Shown here: positions 34,001 through 46,000 of the stretch, piece after piece
Position numbering within the stretch: position 1 is the first letter of the stretch
Layout: each line of letters opens with the position of its first letter
Assembly (NCBI GenBank): GCA_036186865.1
Contig: AP025054.1
Location: 4,456,224-4,520,223 of the forward strand
Source of the DNA: Eustoma russellianum
Lineage: Eukaryota > Streptophyta > Magnoliopsida > Gentianales > Gentianaceae
Direction: 5' to 3'
Length of the DNA stretch: 64,000 nt
The notes under the pieces: model-generated
Databases searched by the model: none
The model's input: the letters and a program-made list of their open reading frames with translations, nothing else
Told to the model about the DNA's origin: nothing
Position numbers and translations under genes: made by a program

Positions 34001-35076
34001 TTTGTGTTGTTAGCAGTCACAACAACACGATTGCCTTTGTATTCTGCTACATCTTCAAGCTTTTCTTTGTCGCCCGTCATGTGGTTTGAGCATCCAGAAT
34101 CTACAATCCAGTCCATCTCGTAATTAACATGCCTGGACGTAGCCATGAAGGCACGTTCTTTGTTAGTGGCCGACCCCTTCTCTTCCTCTATGGCAACCAT
34201 TGCTTCAACATCCCACTCCTCTTCTTCTTTGGATGCTGCTACATTGCTCTCCACTGTTTTTTTTCTTGACCAGCAGTCACGGGATCTATGCCCCTTCTTT
34301 CCGCAATTGTAACATTTGCCACCAAATTTCTTCTTATTTACTTCGGGTCTGGCACCATTCGAATCTCCACCTTGATAGTCTGCAACATTCGGCCCCTTCC
34401 TCCTTTGGTTCGAAAAATTTTGCTTGCTACTCCACTTGCTTTTGCCAGCATACATTGCTTGCTCATCACTCTTCATGGTCATTCCTCCCATCTGTTTGGC
34501 TAATGCCTCCTGCCCAGCCAACAAATTCTCAAATTCTACAAGTGATGGTTGAACAGGCCATCCTTGTACAGCAGCTACAAACCCTCTGAACTCAGGTTTG
34601 AGACCATGAATTATAATTCTTTTTGTTCTAGTATCTCCAATGCGAGCCTCAGGATCCAACTCAGAAATCTCACGACACAGTGCTTTCACCTTATGGAAGT
34701 ATTGAGCAATGGATAAATCACCTTGAGAAATTGACAGCAACTCACTTTCAAGTAACTGCAACCGTGTGTCATTTCTCTTCGAGAATAGCTTTGCAAGTGT
34801 ATCCCACGCCTCCTTTGGCGTGCTCAGATCTCGGATGTGCTCCAACACATCTTCTTCAACAGTTGTCTTTAACACGAACATAGCTTTCCCAGCTTTGATC
34901 TTCCATTTTCGTAACACTCCTGTGGTGTCTTCTGCAACTGGTGATGTAGTCTCACTGCCATTAACCACCTCCCATAGATCTTGTCCTTGCAAGTATGAAA
35001 TCATACAAGTTGACCATGTGTTAAAATTTTGATTGTTCAATTTCTTAATTCCTCCAACAACTTGCAATTCACTCAT
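31030..35076 (-). CDS. Copia-1 Gag-Pol polyprotein, intact
   Basis: 1348 residues from ATG at 35076 (the open frame extends upstream to a GTG in the primer-binding site, not used). Domains in order: UBN2-type Gag; CCHC knuckle CYNCGKKGHRSRDC at about 255; aspartic protease DSGCSNHMTG at about 325; integrase with zinc-binding H-H-C-C region and DDE core (HSDVFGP, RTDNGGEF, PQQNGVAERKN); reverse transcriptase with YVDD; RNase H with DADYSGD and TEAEYRAA. The order protease-integrase-RT-RNase H defines Ty1/copia. All catalytic motifs are kept and there is no stop. It makes the virus-like particle and copies the element's RNA into DNA for integration. Confidence 0.95.
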   Translation of the reverse strand: MSELQVVGGIKKLNNQNFNTWSTCMISYLQGQDLWEVVNGSETTSPVAEDTTGVLRKWKIKAGKAMFVLKTTVEEDVLEHIRDLSTPKEAWDTLAKLFSKRNDTRLQLLESELLSISQGDLSIAQYFHKVKALCREISELDPEARIGDTRTKRIIIHGLKPEFRGFVAAVQGWPVQPSLVEFENLLAGQEALAKQMGGMTMKSDEQAMYAGKSKWSSKQNFSNQRRKGPNVADYQGGDSNGARPEVNKKKFGGKCYNCGKKGHRSRDCWSRKKTVESNVAASKEEEEWDVEAMVAIEEEKGSATNKERAFMATSRHVNYEMDWIVDSGCSNHMTGDKEKLEDVAEYKGNRVVVTANNTKLPIAHIGKSVVPLHQSDSGVPLQDVYHVPGMKKNLLSVAQLTAAGHYVVFGPKDVKVFPHIEIKEDPVMEGKKVDSVYVMSAEAVYVDKTRRTESAYLWHARLSHVSYSKLDIMMKKSMLRGLPNLEVRKDVVCAGCQYGKAHQLPYGESKHRASAIPGCVHSDVFGPVKQPSIKGMKYMITFIDDYSRYVWVYFMKEKSEALAKFREFKEEVESKHKKKIPCLRTDNGGEFTSHEFYTLLRQAGIQRQLTCANTPQQNGVAERKNRHLAEVCRSMLHAKSVPGRFWAEAMRTAVYVTNRLPQQKLNFHSPYELVMNEIPTVSYFRVFGSVCYVFIPNHLRSKMEKKAVKCIFVGYDECKKGWRCCDPLTGRCYVSRNVVFDEATAWWPTESQPLNVSAEQGIGPSEAQIQFENDVIEDIDELEQFEQHEPHFGSSTVDAYNNVPQQFEAAEITPVPRRSERAKKPNPKYANAAIVEEVPEPESYEEAVKNEEWIKAMKEEISALEHNQTWELVPRPKDVSPISCKWVYKLKKITDGSIERYKARLVARGFSQRYGLDYEETFSPVAKITTVRVLLAIAANKGWRLFQMDVKNAFLYGELDHDIYMMQPVGFEDHERVHHVYKLKKALYGLKQAPRAWYGKIAEFLVYCGYKMTNPDSSLFVKKIESRIAIVLVYVDDLIITGDANDEVLQVKKNLSIRFHMKELGQLKHFLGLQVEHLDNGILLHQQKYVMDLLNKFGMLACKPVNTCLEPNVKLSAYEGESLEDAVLYRKLVGSLIYLTLTRPDISCAVGIVSRFMQSPKKPHLEAVKRILRYIKGTSNWGVWYGRDADLKLRGFCDADYSGDYDTRRSTTGFVFMLGSGAVSWCSKLQPTVSLSTTEAEYRAAAMAAQECVWLVQVLNELCHKSMDSVRIYCDNLSSIQLACNPVFHARTKHVEVHYHFIREKVLQGEIELQHIDTHNQVADVFTKGFNGNKLVEFRRQLGMRDVP

Positions 35077-35118
35077 TTTGGGGGTAGAAACAAATTTGAG
35101 ATTGTTTGAGTTTGATGT

Positions 35119-35129
35119 CTCTGATACCA
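35119..35129 (-). other. Copia-1 primer-binding site
   Basis: TGGTATCAGAG on the - strand, two bases after the 5' LTR, complementary to initiator Met tRNA. Confidence 0.9.
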
Positions 35130-35131
35130 CT

Positions 35132-35581
35132 TGTTAACTTTGGAATGTGCAAAACAAAAGAAAAACAGAGGAGGTTTCGGTGAAACCTAAACCAAAAACA
35201 GAGTATCTTTCGGTAAAGACTAAGGCACAAAAACAGAGGATGTTTCGGTGCACACAAAACCCAAGAGGAGAGAATTGATGTTTTTTCTTATTTTCGCTGA
35301 AAAAATAATGCACTAATAATTATGCATGTTAACACTACATGCACGTACAAACACAAATCAACAAACCGAAAATAGGGGAACCACGTTCCCACTTCCACAA
35401 CCTAAAGTCTAGGAACCACTAACCCAACTTACACCACTACCATGTAAACTATCTCCATAACAATAGGAGTCTTATTTGACTAGATAATAACTAGGCTAAC
35501 TAGAGATAAACTCTAACCAAACTATGGATAACACTTAACTAAACCACACATATATCTAGTTAGGTGTTGAACAAGTCTTCA
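35132..35581 (-). repeat. Copia-1 5' LTR
   Basis: 450 bp, one base different from the other LTR. Contains the element's own promoter and the three tandem CTCTGTTTTT-type motifs. Confidence 0.93.
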
Positions 35582-35586
35582 GCCAC

Positions 35587-36381
35587 TCAATGCAGGTTTG
35601 CTCCTTTTGCTTTTCATGTTTTAGAATGTCTTAGTAGTTTGCTAGCTGCAGCAGCTGTAGAACAGGAGTACATGCAACTCTGTTCTTTGGTGAGAAGACA
35701 GATGTACAAATTGGTGCAATGGATCACTCACCTTAATCTCATCTTTTGATCTTTCCGCCATTTTTAGTCCAATCCAAATTTGAGTTCTTCCTCTAATCAA
35801 CCTTTTACATACTTTTATATAAGTTTGAATCACTTTTTAAAACAATTTTATCAGCTTTTTCCAACACAAAGTCACCCACGTATTAGAGGGGCGTCTTACA
35901 TGTCTATCGGATGCATTGTTGCATTGGTCTATATTGAATCCTTACTTCTCACTCTTTATTCATAATGATTATATCAGTAATTTGACAGCTGCGAGCGTGT
36001 TTGTAAGATCTACATATTCTATGCTATTTGAAAATCCCTCTCAAATTGCTTTTGCATTAAAATCTTTTCAACCTTGGGTTTCCTGAGGAAGCAAGATTTA
36101 TTATTTTTTTTATGACCAAGAAACAAGTCCGTGTGGTCAATTGATTAAAGGCACAAGTAATTGTATGAGAAGGCTAACAGAAATTACCATAATGTATTTT
36201 CCTCTTCATAGGAAATAAATGAAAATTCAAATCAACTGAAAATTACATCTTATATAACTAAAGAACAGAAAAGATTAAATGCGGAGACCATTTGACAATG
36301 GATGCAAGCAAATTTTAAAATATTCCTTCAATAATTACTGGAGATCCTACTAATTAGCCATTAATAGACAATAGATAGAAT
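35587..36381. other. Spacer, nothing recognised
   Basis: No gene or repeat supported; AT-rich towards the microsatellite. Confidence 0.35.
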
Positions 36382-36418
36382 TATACATATATATATATAC
36401 ACATATATATATATACAC

Positions 36419-36492
<74 letters not shown>
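36382..36492 (+). repeat. Compound (TA)n/(CA)n microsatellite
   Basis: Alternating TA and CA dinucleotides over 111 bp, with an uninterrupted (CA) block and a long (TA) block. The open frame through it is an artefact. Confidence 0.97.
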
Positions 36493-36496
<4 letters not shown>

Positions 36497-36629
36497 GTAC
36501 GCCATTGCTTTCATTGCATTATACACACACGAGTATGTGTGTGTGTATCTTATTCGTCGGTAAGTAATTAGGCGTAATATTTCTTTAAGATTACACATAG
36601 GCGCTTAGAACTCTTTACATGTTGACTTT

Positions 36630-36915
36630 AAACTTTTTTTGTTTTTTCTTTGTGCATATACACGGTTGACTATTTTAATATCGGAAGCTTTATATATGTA
36701 TTTACTGAATCCCTTCACTAGTACACTAGCACATGATATTCCTATTATTGTGTCATATATGCAAGTACATATCGAGTCGGAAGTCTCACTAGAAGCAAGC
36801 TCTCTATCCTTTAGGATGGAAGTATCTTTTGCATGCCTTTCACCTTTTCTAGACCCTAGCGATAACTTTTGATGATGTTGAGATATACTAAGTATGATGG
36901 CTCTTGTTGTATTAC
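36630..36915 (+). repeat. Q-family LINE 3' end, long copy
   Basis: Shares about 250 bp with 5155-5400 in opposite orientation: CATATACACGGTTGACTATT, TTAATATCGGAAGCTTTA, CACTAGTACACTAGCACATG, CCTATTATTGTGTCAT and TAGCGATAACTTTTGATGAT. It lies downstream of the transporter gene. Confidence 0.8.
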
Positions 36916-37031
36916 TCAAATAACATTATCTTTGACATTATTTGCTCCAATGCTTTCATTGCGTGGTCTTCTATCATATTACAACACATACTTCCCCTGT
37001 AAAAAAGCCCCTATAGGTAGATGTCTTAACT

Positions 37032-40000
37032 TTATAAATTAGCAAACAAACGATATGTTTTGGCATCCAAAGCTATTTGCCTAACCGATGCCACTGTCCC
37101 AATCAAAGATAACATGATAGAGATTATAGCTATACATGTGTTTATCCAAAAAACAATGCTCTTCTTCGAGGGCTTGAAGGTTAGGTTGTAGAAAATCATT
37201 GGCATTATAAAATCTAGAGGTATACACCCAAATGCTCCAAACAATGCCATGATGTCTCCAAAGAATGGCAGCATCGCCGCCAATGTGGTGGCTACAGCCA
37301 CTGCTACAGACCTCGAAACCACCCGAGATATCACGTTTCTGGTTGAGAAATGATTTTTCTTCTGATCTGTCAAATGGTGTTCCAGAACGATGTTTGTTGG
37401 TTGCATATAGACCTGAGATTAATTATAAGCTGCACGTCATGTGGACTTGCCAACCCTTTCCTGTATTAGTTTTGTTTTTATTTTCTATATAATGTGTGTA
37501 CTTGTGCACGTCAGCGTGCTCGTACACGTATATTGTGATGTAGCAGTTGATCGACATGCAATTTTCATTATGGGCTATCGAAAAACCTCTGTGTGTTTCT
37601 AACACATGATTACTGTTGCGTACATCCGGACCCCATACCAGCGGAAGCCTTGGCTTAGAGGTAACGTTGTGGTTGTTTCGTGGATGTCGGTGGCATCGAA
37701 CAGACAATGCAAATATTTTGCTTTTTTTCCCATAAAAATATTGTTTTCGGTTGTATTAGACCTGATCTAATTGAAGTGAATAAATCTTCAATTATACAAC
37801 CAAATGATGTTCTAATAACTCTTAATGGATCAATAAAGTATCAAGTCTTACCGCAAATAAATTCCAGAAATATCGGTTTTAACGTGGGAAATTTTTCCTA
37901 TGAAATCGTTTCATCTTAAAGGAGATCTTCCCAGTACTTTCGCACGAAAGGATTTTTGATTTTTTTTATAATTCTTACCACACACACAAGAAGATTTTTT
38001 TATAATTCTTACCATACACACAAGAAAAGACATGATTCAAACCATGTCAATACCATATCAACAACACATACTCAGTATATACCAACGACAGGAAAAGGGG
38101 TCTGGGGAGGGTGAGAGGCAGACAAACAATACATTCATTCCAAAAGATAGACAGTTTGATTCCAGTGAGACCCTCGGCTCTATATATACGTGTATAGATG
38201 ACACACTAATAGGGATATGAGTACTACCACCACATAAGATCATCAAACTAAAAAGCTGGTGTAAATTGAATACAACAACAACAACAACAACATTACCTCA
38301 TTGGCTTAGAAGCTCCCGCCTATGGCGGGGTACGGGGTCGGATGTACGCAACCATACCCATGTGTAAGAAACACACAGAGGTTGTTTCATGATGGCACAT
38401 AATAATGCGTCAAGCTGTGTCGATCAACTGATACTTCACAATATAAGAAGTGTAGTCAATTTAGTGAGTCATTTTGCTTTATTCCATCATATTCCAAAGT
38501 CAAGGAAGAGTGTATCCTTCACTCATTAGAAATGGAAATTATTTATTTTTCCAATAGTTAAGCTTAAAATGATATGGTAATCTGTCATGATGGTACTAGA
38601 GCAGGACATTATGGGTTCAAAAGAGTACTGTATGCTACTACGTGCATGCTATATTGTTAAATAACAATATACAAAGAACAGGGCTTTTAAGAACTCTAAA
38701 CTAAAACCAAGGAAATATCATGAAAGAAAGACCTTACCAGAGTGACTGCAGTTACTTGCACTAGGGTGAAAACATTGGTCATCACCAGAAACCATTTTGG
38801 GAGTAAAGGCTTGCCATTGAGTAAAAAATTGGAAAGAACCGATCCTTGAGCTTGATTTCCGAATGCCCAATACCCTGATACCCCCACACTGAAAAATGTG
38901 GAGAACACAACCGAATAGCATACCAGCAGTCCTTTTAACATTTTCCCGGTGACCGGCGGAGCCATAGTAGCCTGTCAAGTGTTCATGAAACTGCAAACTT
39001 AGTGATTGTAGAAGGCCTTACAACACACACTGCAACTACTTATAAACTACATCGGCATCCAATCGTTTTGTCATATAACTGTAACACTAGTTTCATTCTA
39101 GAATGGATATTAGTCATCTTAACTCTTAGTAATTACCCCTTGACCAATAATAAGCATACAACAACAACATTACCATATTGTCTTAGAGGTTCTCGCTTAT
39201 GGCGCGATAGGAGGGGTCAGATATACGCAACCACAATCACACATAGGTTGTTTTCTGATGACCCATAATGAAAATTGCGTCAAGCTGTGTCGATCAACTG
39301 CTACTCCAAATAAGAACCACAGCTAATTTAGTGAGTCATTTTGGTTTATTACATCATATCCAAAAGTCAAGCTTTAAATACCTTGGAAATGAAACCTTTA
39401 ACCAATAATGGTTGAACCCCAACCTCCCAAAGGTAGTGTAGGGATGTAAATCAGTTACCCAACGGTCCGCTAGCAGGAGCTTGATCATATAGACAGTAGT
39501 CTGCATTAGGAGCCCCCCAGCACTGCAGGCAAGCCTATAGGCCAAGGAAGCTCCCACACAATGCACTTGCTGGAAAGGGGCTCTCTTGCCTTTGGCAAGA
39601 ATTGAACCCCTGACCTCCCTTTCAAGAACTCCTGTCCAGAACCAGTTAGGCTATGTCTTGGGGACACCTTTAACCAATAGTAAATATACAAGAAGAATGC
39701 CATGTCAGAGGGTGATCGTACTTAAAGCAAGGTGGCAGACCCACTTTTTGTCTATCATTTATTGACTATATTTTAAGAGTACCAACATGTCTGATAATTA
39801 CTCCCAAACCATTTTAAAACCTAGTTTGCAAAAGGTTGAACCTCAACCTAAAAGGGCCTCACTGTCCCAGCCTCAAAGAGCTGTGTGGAGGATGTAAATC
39901 AGGAGTCCATCAACTTACTAGATTGGGTAAGATCTTACACAGTTACCCACACAAGGTGCACCCCACAAACCAGACCTGGCCTGGCAGCAAAGGAACACCC

Positions 40001-43000
40001 ACACTGTGCGCGTCCCTGGATTTTGTTGAAATAATATAAGGAAAATGAGAAATAAGCTACAGCTGATTTAAGTGGAATGCTGAGGTGGCAACTTGACTTA
40101 TGCTCCAGCCCGCCTTACTCTTGAAAGGACTTCATTAATGCACAGCCTCAAAAATAAATGGTAGAAAAAGGCTCCAACGGATAGAAGAAATCTGTAGATG
40201 ACTGTTCACTTCTTGTACACTTTGTATAAATATACACCCACTTGGTTTAATAAATGAATGAGAAACAATTATCCAATTTTTCTCCATGTCTTTATGGTAT
40301 CAGAGCTAGACTCTTTACCTTCCAAATCTCCTGCTTCAAGAAACAATTTCTTCATCGTTTAGTTCTCTGTCCACGAGAGACCCTTCCCCCTGCTAAACCT
40401 TCAAAACAGAGCCTGAGTTTAAATCCCATTTCACTCTAGTTCTCTGCAACTTTTATTTAACTAATTTACCCGCTACCTACTAAACTCTCATGGCAGAATC
40501 TGAGGTTACCTCTCAGTCTAATACAACAATGACAGAATCCAACCAATCCAACCACCTTGAACATAATACCGTTGTAATTACCAATCAAAAGCTAAACAGC
40601 CACAACTATCTCTCGTGGAGTAGGTCCGTTGAACTCTTTGTCACCGGACGAGGAAAGGAAGATTACATCTATGGCCGAATTGTTACTCCTGCTACCAGTG
40701 ATCCGAATTACAGAGCATGGAAAAGTGAAATTCGATGGTAATGTCGTGGTTGCTTGGCTCCATGATCCCGGAAATCAGCGACGATTTTATCCTGTATGAT
40801 ACTGCTACCGAAATATGGAACGCAGCTGCTGAAATGTACTCAAAACGCGACAATACAGCTGAGTTATACGAGCTGGAAGCCCAAATCCAAGACATCAAAC
40901 AGGGAGACAACCTGGTAAACAGGTATTACAGCCAACTCTCTAGGATATGGAAACAAATTGATGCGTTTGAATCTTTAAGGCTGAGCAGTACAGCCGATGA
41001 GCAGTTGTTTAAGGCATTTATCGAACAAAAACGGCTGTTTAAGTTTCTCACCGGCCTCCATAAGAATTTCGACGCAGTGAGGAGTCGTATTCTTGGCACA
41101 AAGCCTCTTCCCAACCTGAAAATTGCCTTCTCGGAAGTCCGGCAAGAAGAGAGCCGTATCAAAGTTATGTTGGGTTCTTCTTCATTACAAAATTCTGAAG
41201 AAACTGTGTTCTTGTCTGCTAAGCCAAAGGGAGACTTCTTGATGCAGACTCAAAATCAAGAACACATCACAGGACTGACTAGTAGACAAGAATCTTCCCA
41301 CCAACCTGCTATTCAATCCAGCAACAAGAATCTCTACTGCAAGTTCTGCCATAAAACTGGACACACTATCTCCAACTGTTATCGGAAAAATGGATTCCCA
41401 AACAAGGGTAAAACTTACAGCGATGGACGGCAAGGGCAAGCATCTTACCACGGGAGAAACAGTCGACATTCAAACCAAGGGGGTCGCCCAGTTGCGTCTC
41501 CTGCAAAATGTGAAGGGGAAAACTCTACTGAGAATCCCATTCAAGGGCAGCTCAATCAGATATTAAGTCTTCTGAATCTCCAGCAACCGCAAGGTACTCC
41601 CGCTATCCAAGCTTCTATGGTCTGCTCAGGTAATTCCTCTAACAATTCTTCTTCTGTTTGGATTGTCGATTCCGGAGCGACGAATCACATGATGTTTAAC
41701 CGAGAATTGCTGCAGGAATTCGAAAACAATAATTGGAACGAAAATGGTGAAAATTGCAAATGGGTTGAGTCTTAGAATCGCTGGAAAAGGGACTGTAGTG
41801 TTAAAAGAAAATCTGAGATTAATTAATGTTTTATTTGTGCCTGACTTAACTTTTAATCTGTTATCAGTTCATAAAGCAGTAAGGGATAATAATTGTTTTG
41901 CCATTTTTTCGCCCTTCACGTGTTGGTTTTCACCCTCTAAGTGTGTGTTTCAGGAAACACTTATGAGGGAGAAGATTGGAAGTGCTGAAGGAAAAAGGGG
42001 TCTCTATCTATTGCAGGAAGAACAACCGTGCAAGGAATCACTAGAGCCACCTATTAATTGCTTAAATAAAAATCACACCCTTGCTGCTTGTACCAAAAGA
42101 AGTGATTTTCATATTAAACAAATTTTGCATGAGCACAAGATCAGAGGTCATCTTAGTTTTGTTTACATGAAGAAAATATTGCCAAATTTATTTGTTGATG
42201 TTGATTATAGAAATGTCTTCTGTGATACATGTCAATTTGCAAAACAAACCAAGACAAGTTATCCTGCTAAGAAGTATTGTCCCTCATTTCCCTTTTCACT
42301 AATACACTCAGACATTTGGGGACCCTCAAGGGTCGCTAATATAAATGGAGCAAGATGGTTTATCATTTTTGTTGACGACCATACACGACTCACTTGGATA
42401 TACCTCATGAAAAACAAAACTGAGGTTGGTCCAATTTTTAAGAACTTTGTTAATTTCATCAAAAATCAATTTGGAATAATCATCAAAACACTTAGATCAG
42501 ACAATGGGAGTGAATACTTTGATTCCACCTTGAGGGAGTTCATGAATAACTCTGGTATTCACCATCAAACCTCATGCACTTACACTCCTCAGCAAAACAG
42601 GGTGGCTGAAAGAAAGAATCGGCACATCCTTGAGGTCACCCGATCACTCATGTTTACTACTCAGGTTCCAAAGTTCTATTGGGGAGAGACTGTTCTTACA
42701 GCCACATATCTCATTAATAGAATGACATCTCGAGTTCTTGACTTTAAAACACCAAAAGACATGTTATTAGAATTTTTTCCTTGTACGAATTTACTATCCA
42801 CTTTACCATTTAAATTATTTGGTTGCACTGCATTTGTACATGTTCAGTCTCATCTTCGTACTAAACTTGATGCTCGGTCTGTAAGATGTATTTTTCTTGG
42901 CTACTCATGTACTCAGAAAGGCTACAAGTGCTATTGCCCTACCACCAAGAAATTATATGTGAGTATGGATGTTACCTTCGATGAAAATCAATCGTTCTAT

Positions 43001-46000
43001 CCAAATCAACCTTCACCTGATAAAGGAAAGCAAAGCAAGGAGGAGTTCTGGAACATAGTTGACACAATCACCTTACAACCATCTATTCAAAATGAGACTG
43101 ACCCCAAGGAAAGACAGGAGAATCCCGCTGGAAATAATATTTCTGACAGCATGTCTGAGAGAGTTGAGAGACAACCCTTACCTATTACTCAAGTTTATTC
43201 TAGGAGAACTCGCACCATTCCTGAACCACCCGTAAATGCTACTGAACCTGAATCTCTAATGGGCCCCCAGGAAATTGATGAAAGACCCATAGCCTTAAGA
43301 AAAGGAACCAGAGAGTGCACTTCCAAACCTTGGCCTATATATGATTACTTGGCCTATGATAAAATTTGTTCTCCATTCAAAGCCTTCACAGTTGCCCTTG
43401 ACACTCACTGTTTACCAAGAACCTTTAAAGAAGCAATCACAAATCCTCATTGGAAAGAAGCCATCTCCGCCGAAATCGATGCACTTATTAAAAATAAAAC
43501 GTGGGAACTTGTACCAAAACAAGCTTATATGAAACCCGTTGGATGTAAATGGGTGTTCACCATTAAACATAATGCTGATGGCTCAATTAATCGGTATAAA
43601 GCCCGATTAGTAGCCAAAGGTTTCACCCAGACCTATGGAATTGATTATCTTGAGACATTTGCGCCTGTTGCAAAACTAAATACTGTGAGAGTACTATTCT
43701 CTATCGCTGTAAATCTGGATTGGGAATTACATCAACTTGACATAAAAAACGCGTTTCTAAATGGAGATTTACATGAGGAAGTTTTTATGGACATTCCTCC
43801 TGGCCTTGATCACTCAAATAAAATACAACAAGTTTGCAAATTACGAAAATCCATCTACGGTTTAAAACAATCACCCAGGGCTTGGTTTAGAAAGTTCACT
43901 AAAGTCGTTACTAGTTATGGCTTTAGACAAGCACACAGCGATCATACATTGTTCATTCAACACCTCAGTACCAACAAAATTATCATCCTTATTGTCTATG
44001 TTGACGACATCATACTAACAGGAAATGACCCCGAAGGAATATCACAAACAAAAAGGTGTCTATCTCAGGAATTTGAGCTAAAAGACTTAGGAAAATTGAG
44101 ATATTTTCTTGGAATGGAAGTCGCAAGAACTCCGAATGGCATGAGTATTGCACAAAGAAAGTATACTCTTGATTTATTGCAGGAAACATGTATGCTTGAT
44201 TGTAAACCAGCCTCCACTCCTATGGAACCAGGACAGAAAGCACAAGATCATCTGGATACCTCTCCCGCTAACAGGTTAAGTTATCAGAGACTTGTTGGTA
44301 AGCTCATTTATTTATCTCATACTCGACCTGATATTTGCTATGCTGTTAGTTATGTAAGTCAATTCATGCATTCTCCCACTAATGAACACTTACGAGCTGC
44401 AACGAGAATTCTCAGGTATCTTAAAGGCACTCCTGGACAGGGACTCTACTTTAAGAAATGCAATGACAAAGATCTCATCATTTATACAGATGCCGATTGG
44501 GGAAGTTCAAAGCTTGACATGAGATCCACCACAGGATATGGAACTTTCTTATGGGCCAATCTTGTAACATGGAGGAGCAAAAAGCAGCCTGTGGTATCCA
44601 GAAGTAGTGGTGAAGCTGAGCTCCGGGCCCTTGCTCTGGGGCTGTGTGAGGGGATCTGGATCACCCGTATCATGAAAGACATTGGAATGGACCATACTCT
44701 GCCTATTCAGATCCGTTGTGACAATGTGACTGCAATCAATATGTTTGAAAATCCGGTACAACACGACAAGTCAAAACATGTTGAAATCGACCGACACTTT
44801 ATTCGAGAGAAGATCGAGGATGGCAGCGTAAAACTTACTCATGTACCCTCTAGAGATCAAATCGCAGATATTCTCACAAAACCTGTCACTACTCAAGTAT
44901 TCAAGGAACTAGTCTTCAAGCTAGGTTGTATCAATATATACACCTAGCTTGAGGGGGGTGTTGAAATAATATAAGGAAAATGAGAAATAAGCTACAGCTG
45001 ATTTAAGTGGAATGCTGAGGTGGCAACTTGACTTATGCTCCAGCCCGCCTGACTCTTGAAAGGACTTCATTAATGCCCAGCCTCAAAAAATAAACGGTAG
45101 AAAAAGGCTCCAACGGATAGAAGAAATCTGTAGATGACTGTTCACTTCTTGTACACTTTGTATAAATATACACCCACTTGGTTTAATAAATGAATGAGAA
45201 ACAATTATCCAATTTTTCTCCATGTCTTTAGATTCGAACTCATGATTTCTTGTTGGCAATCCCCAACCCGAGTACCAAATGGACTATGCCCTGAGACAAA
45301 CATTTTAAAACCTACATGGCTGTGATCATGTGAGACTTTAGTTTGTCGTCGATATACCAGCATGGTCCAAAACACATAGGTCTAAGGCTTATGCAGGATC
45401 CTTGTGCTAGCTGAAAAAGAAGTCTAGACCAAGATAAAGGCCATGTGTACTAACATAATAAGCTGGACACTTTTAGTAAGAATGAGAAGAAAAAAAATAT
45501 GGTTTCAAACTTAACCTATCATAAAATGCTTAATAGCCCAATTATGCTAATTGTAACAGCACTTCTGACTAGAGTATCACACCTATTTTAATGAACAGAG
45601 TTATCATATGCTCTAAGATTTTCAAAACCTGTGATGGACTTCAGTGTTTGCCCTTGTATAGCACCTACACTTGCTTTCTCTAAATGTAGAGCTCCGAATT
45701 GTTATATGTCAGTGTAATATTATATGTTCATGCTTCAAAACAAACAGATGCAATAACAACAATAACATTACCCGTTGTCTTAGAGGCGTCCGCCTCTATA
45801 GAGGTCGGATATACACGACCATGCCCATGTATCAGAAACACACATAGATGCAATGACTAGTAACTAAATGATTGTGATAGAGAACAAAAGAGCCAAAATA
45901 AAGAACCTGTATTTCAGGAATAATTCCATTTCCGTATGTGGTAGCGATAATCGAAATGGCGTTAATAAACCCAAATAATCGATTTAAACTTGATCCTGCC

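Larger units (their letters stand above)
30545..35581 (-). mobile_element. Copia-1: complete Ty1/copia retrotransposon, intact ORF
   Basis: 5037 bp on the - strand. 450-bp LTRs at 30545-30994 and 35132-35581 start TG and end CA and differ, by my reading, at one base (30561 C versus T). The target duplication is GCCAC (30540-30544, 35582-35586). A Met-initiator tRNA primer site and polypurine tract are present. The polyprotein is uninterrupted, so this is a young and possibly mobile copy. It lies about 0.95 kb downstream of the OTU gene, in opposite orientation. Confidence 0.95.
40024..45230 (+). mobile_element. Copia-2: full-length copia element with broken ORF, in transporter intron 5
   Basis: 5207 bp, antisense to the host gene. 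LTRs at 40024-40294 and 44959-45230 differ at about three bases and one A indel. They begin TG but end TA rather than CA. The target duplication is GATT plus one mismatched base. Primer site and polypurine tract are present; the polyprotein frame is broken twice. Confidence 0.93.
39824..45300 (-). mobile_element. T-family SINE split by Copia-2
   Basis: The duplication CATTTTAAAACCTA flanks the whole unit (39810-39823, 45301-45314). The SINE halves are 39824-40023 and 45231-45300; the - strand B box GAGTTCGAATCCAGG is cut by the insertion. This shows the order: SINE first, copia later. Confidence 0.85.

Noticed and set aside
32025..35032. Several + strand frames across Copia-1
   Set aside because: Antisense shadows of the intact polyprotein.
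36350..36598. 82-codon antisense frame
   Set aside because: It is translated TA/CA microsatellite (Ile-Tyr and Val-Cys repeats).
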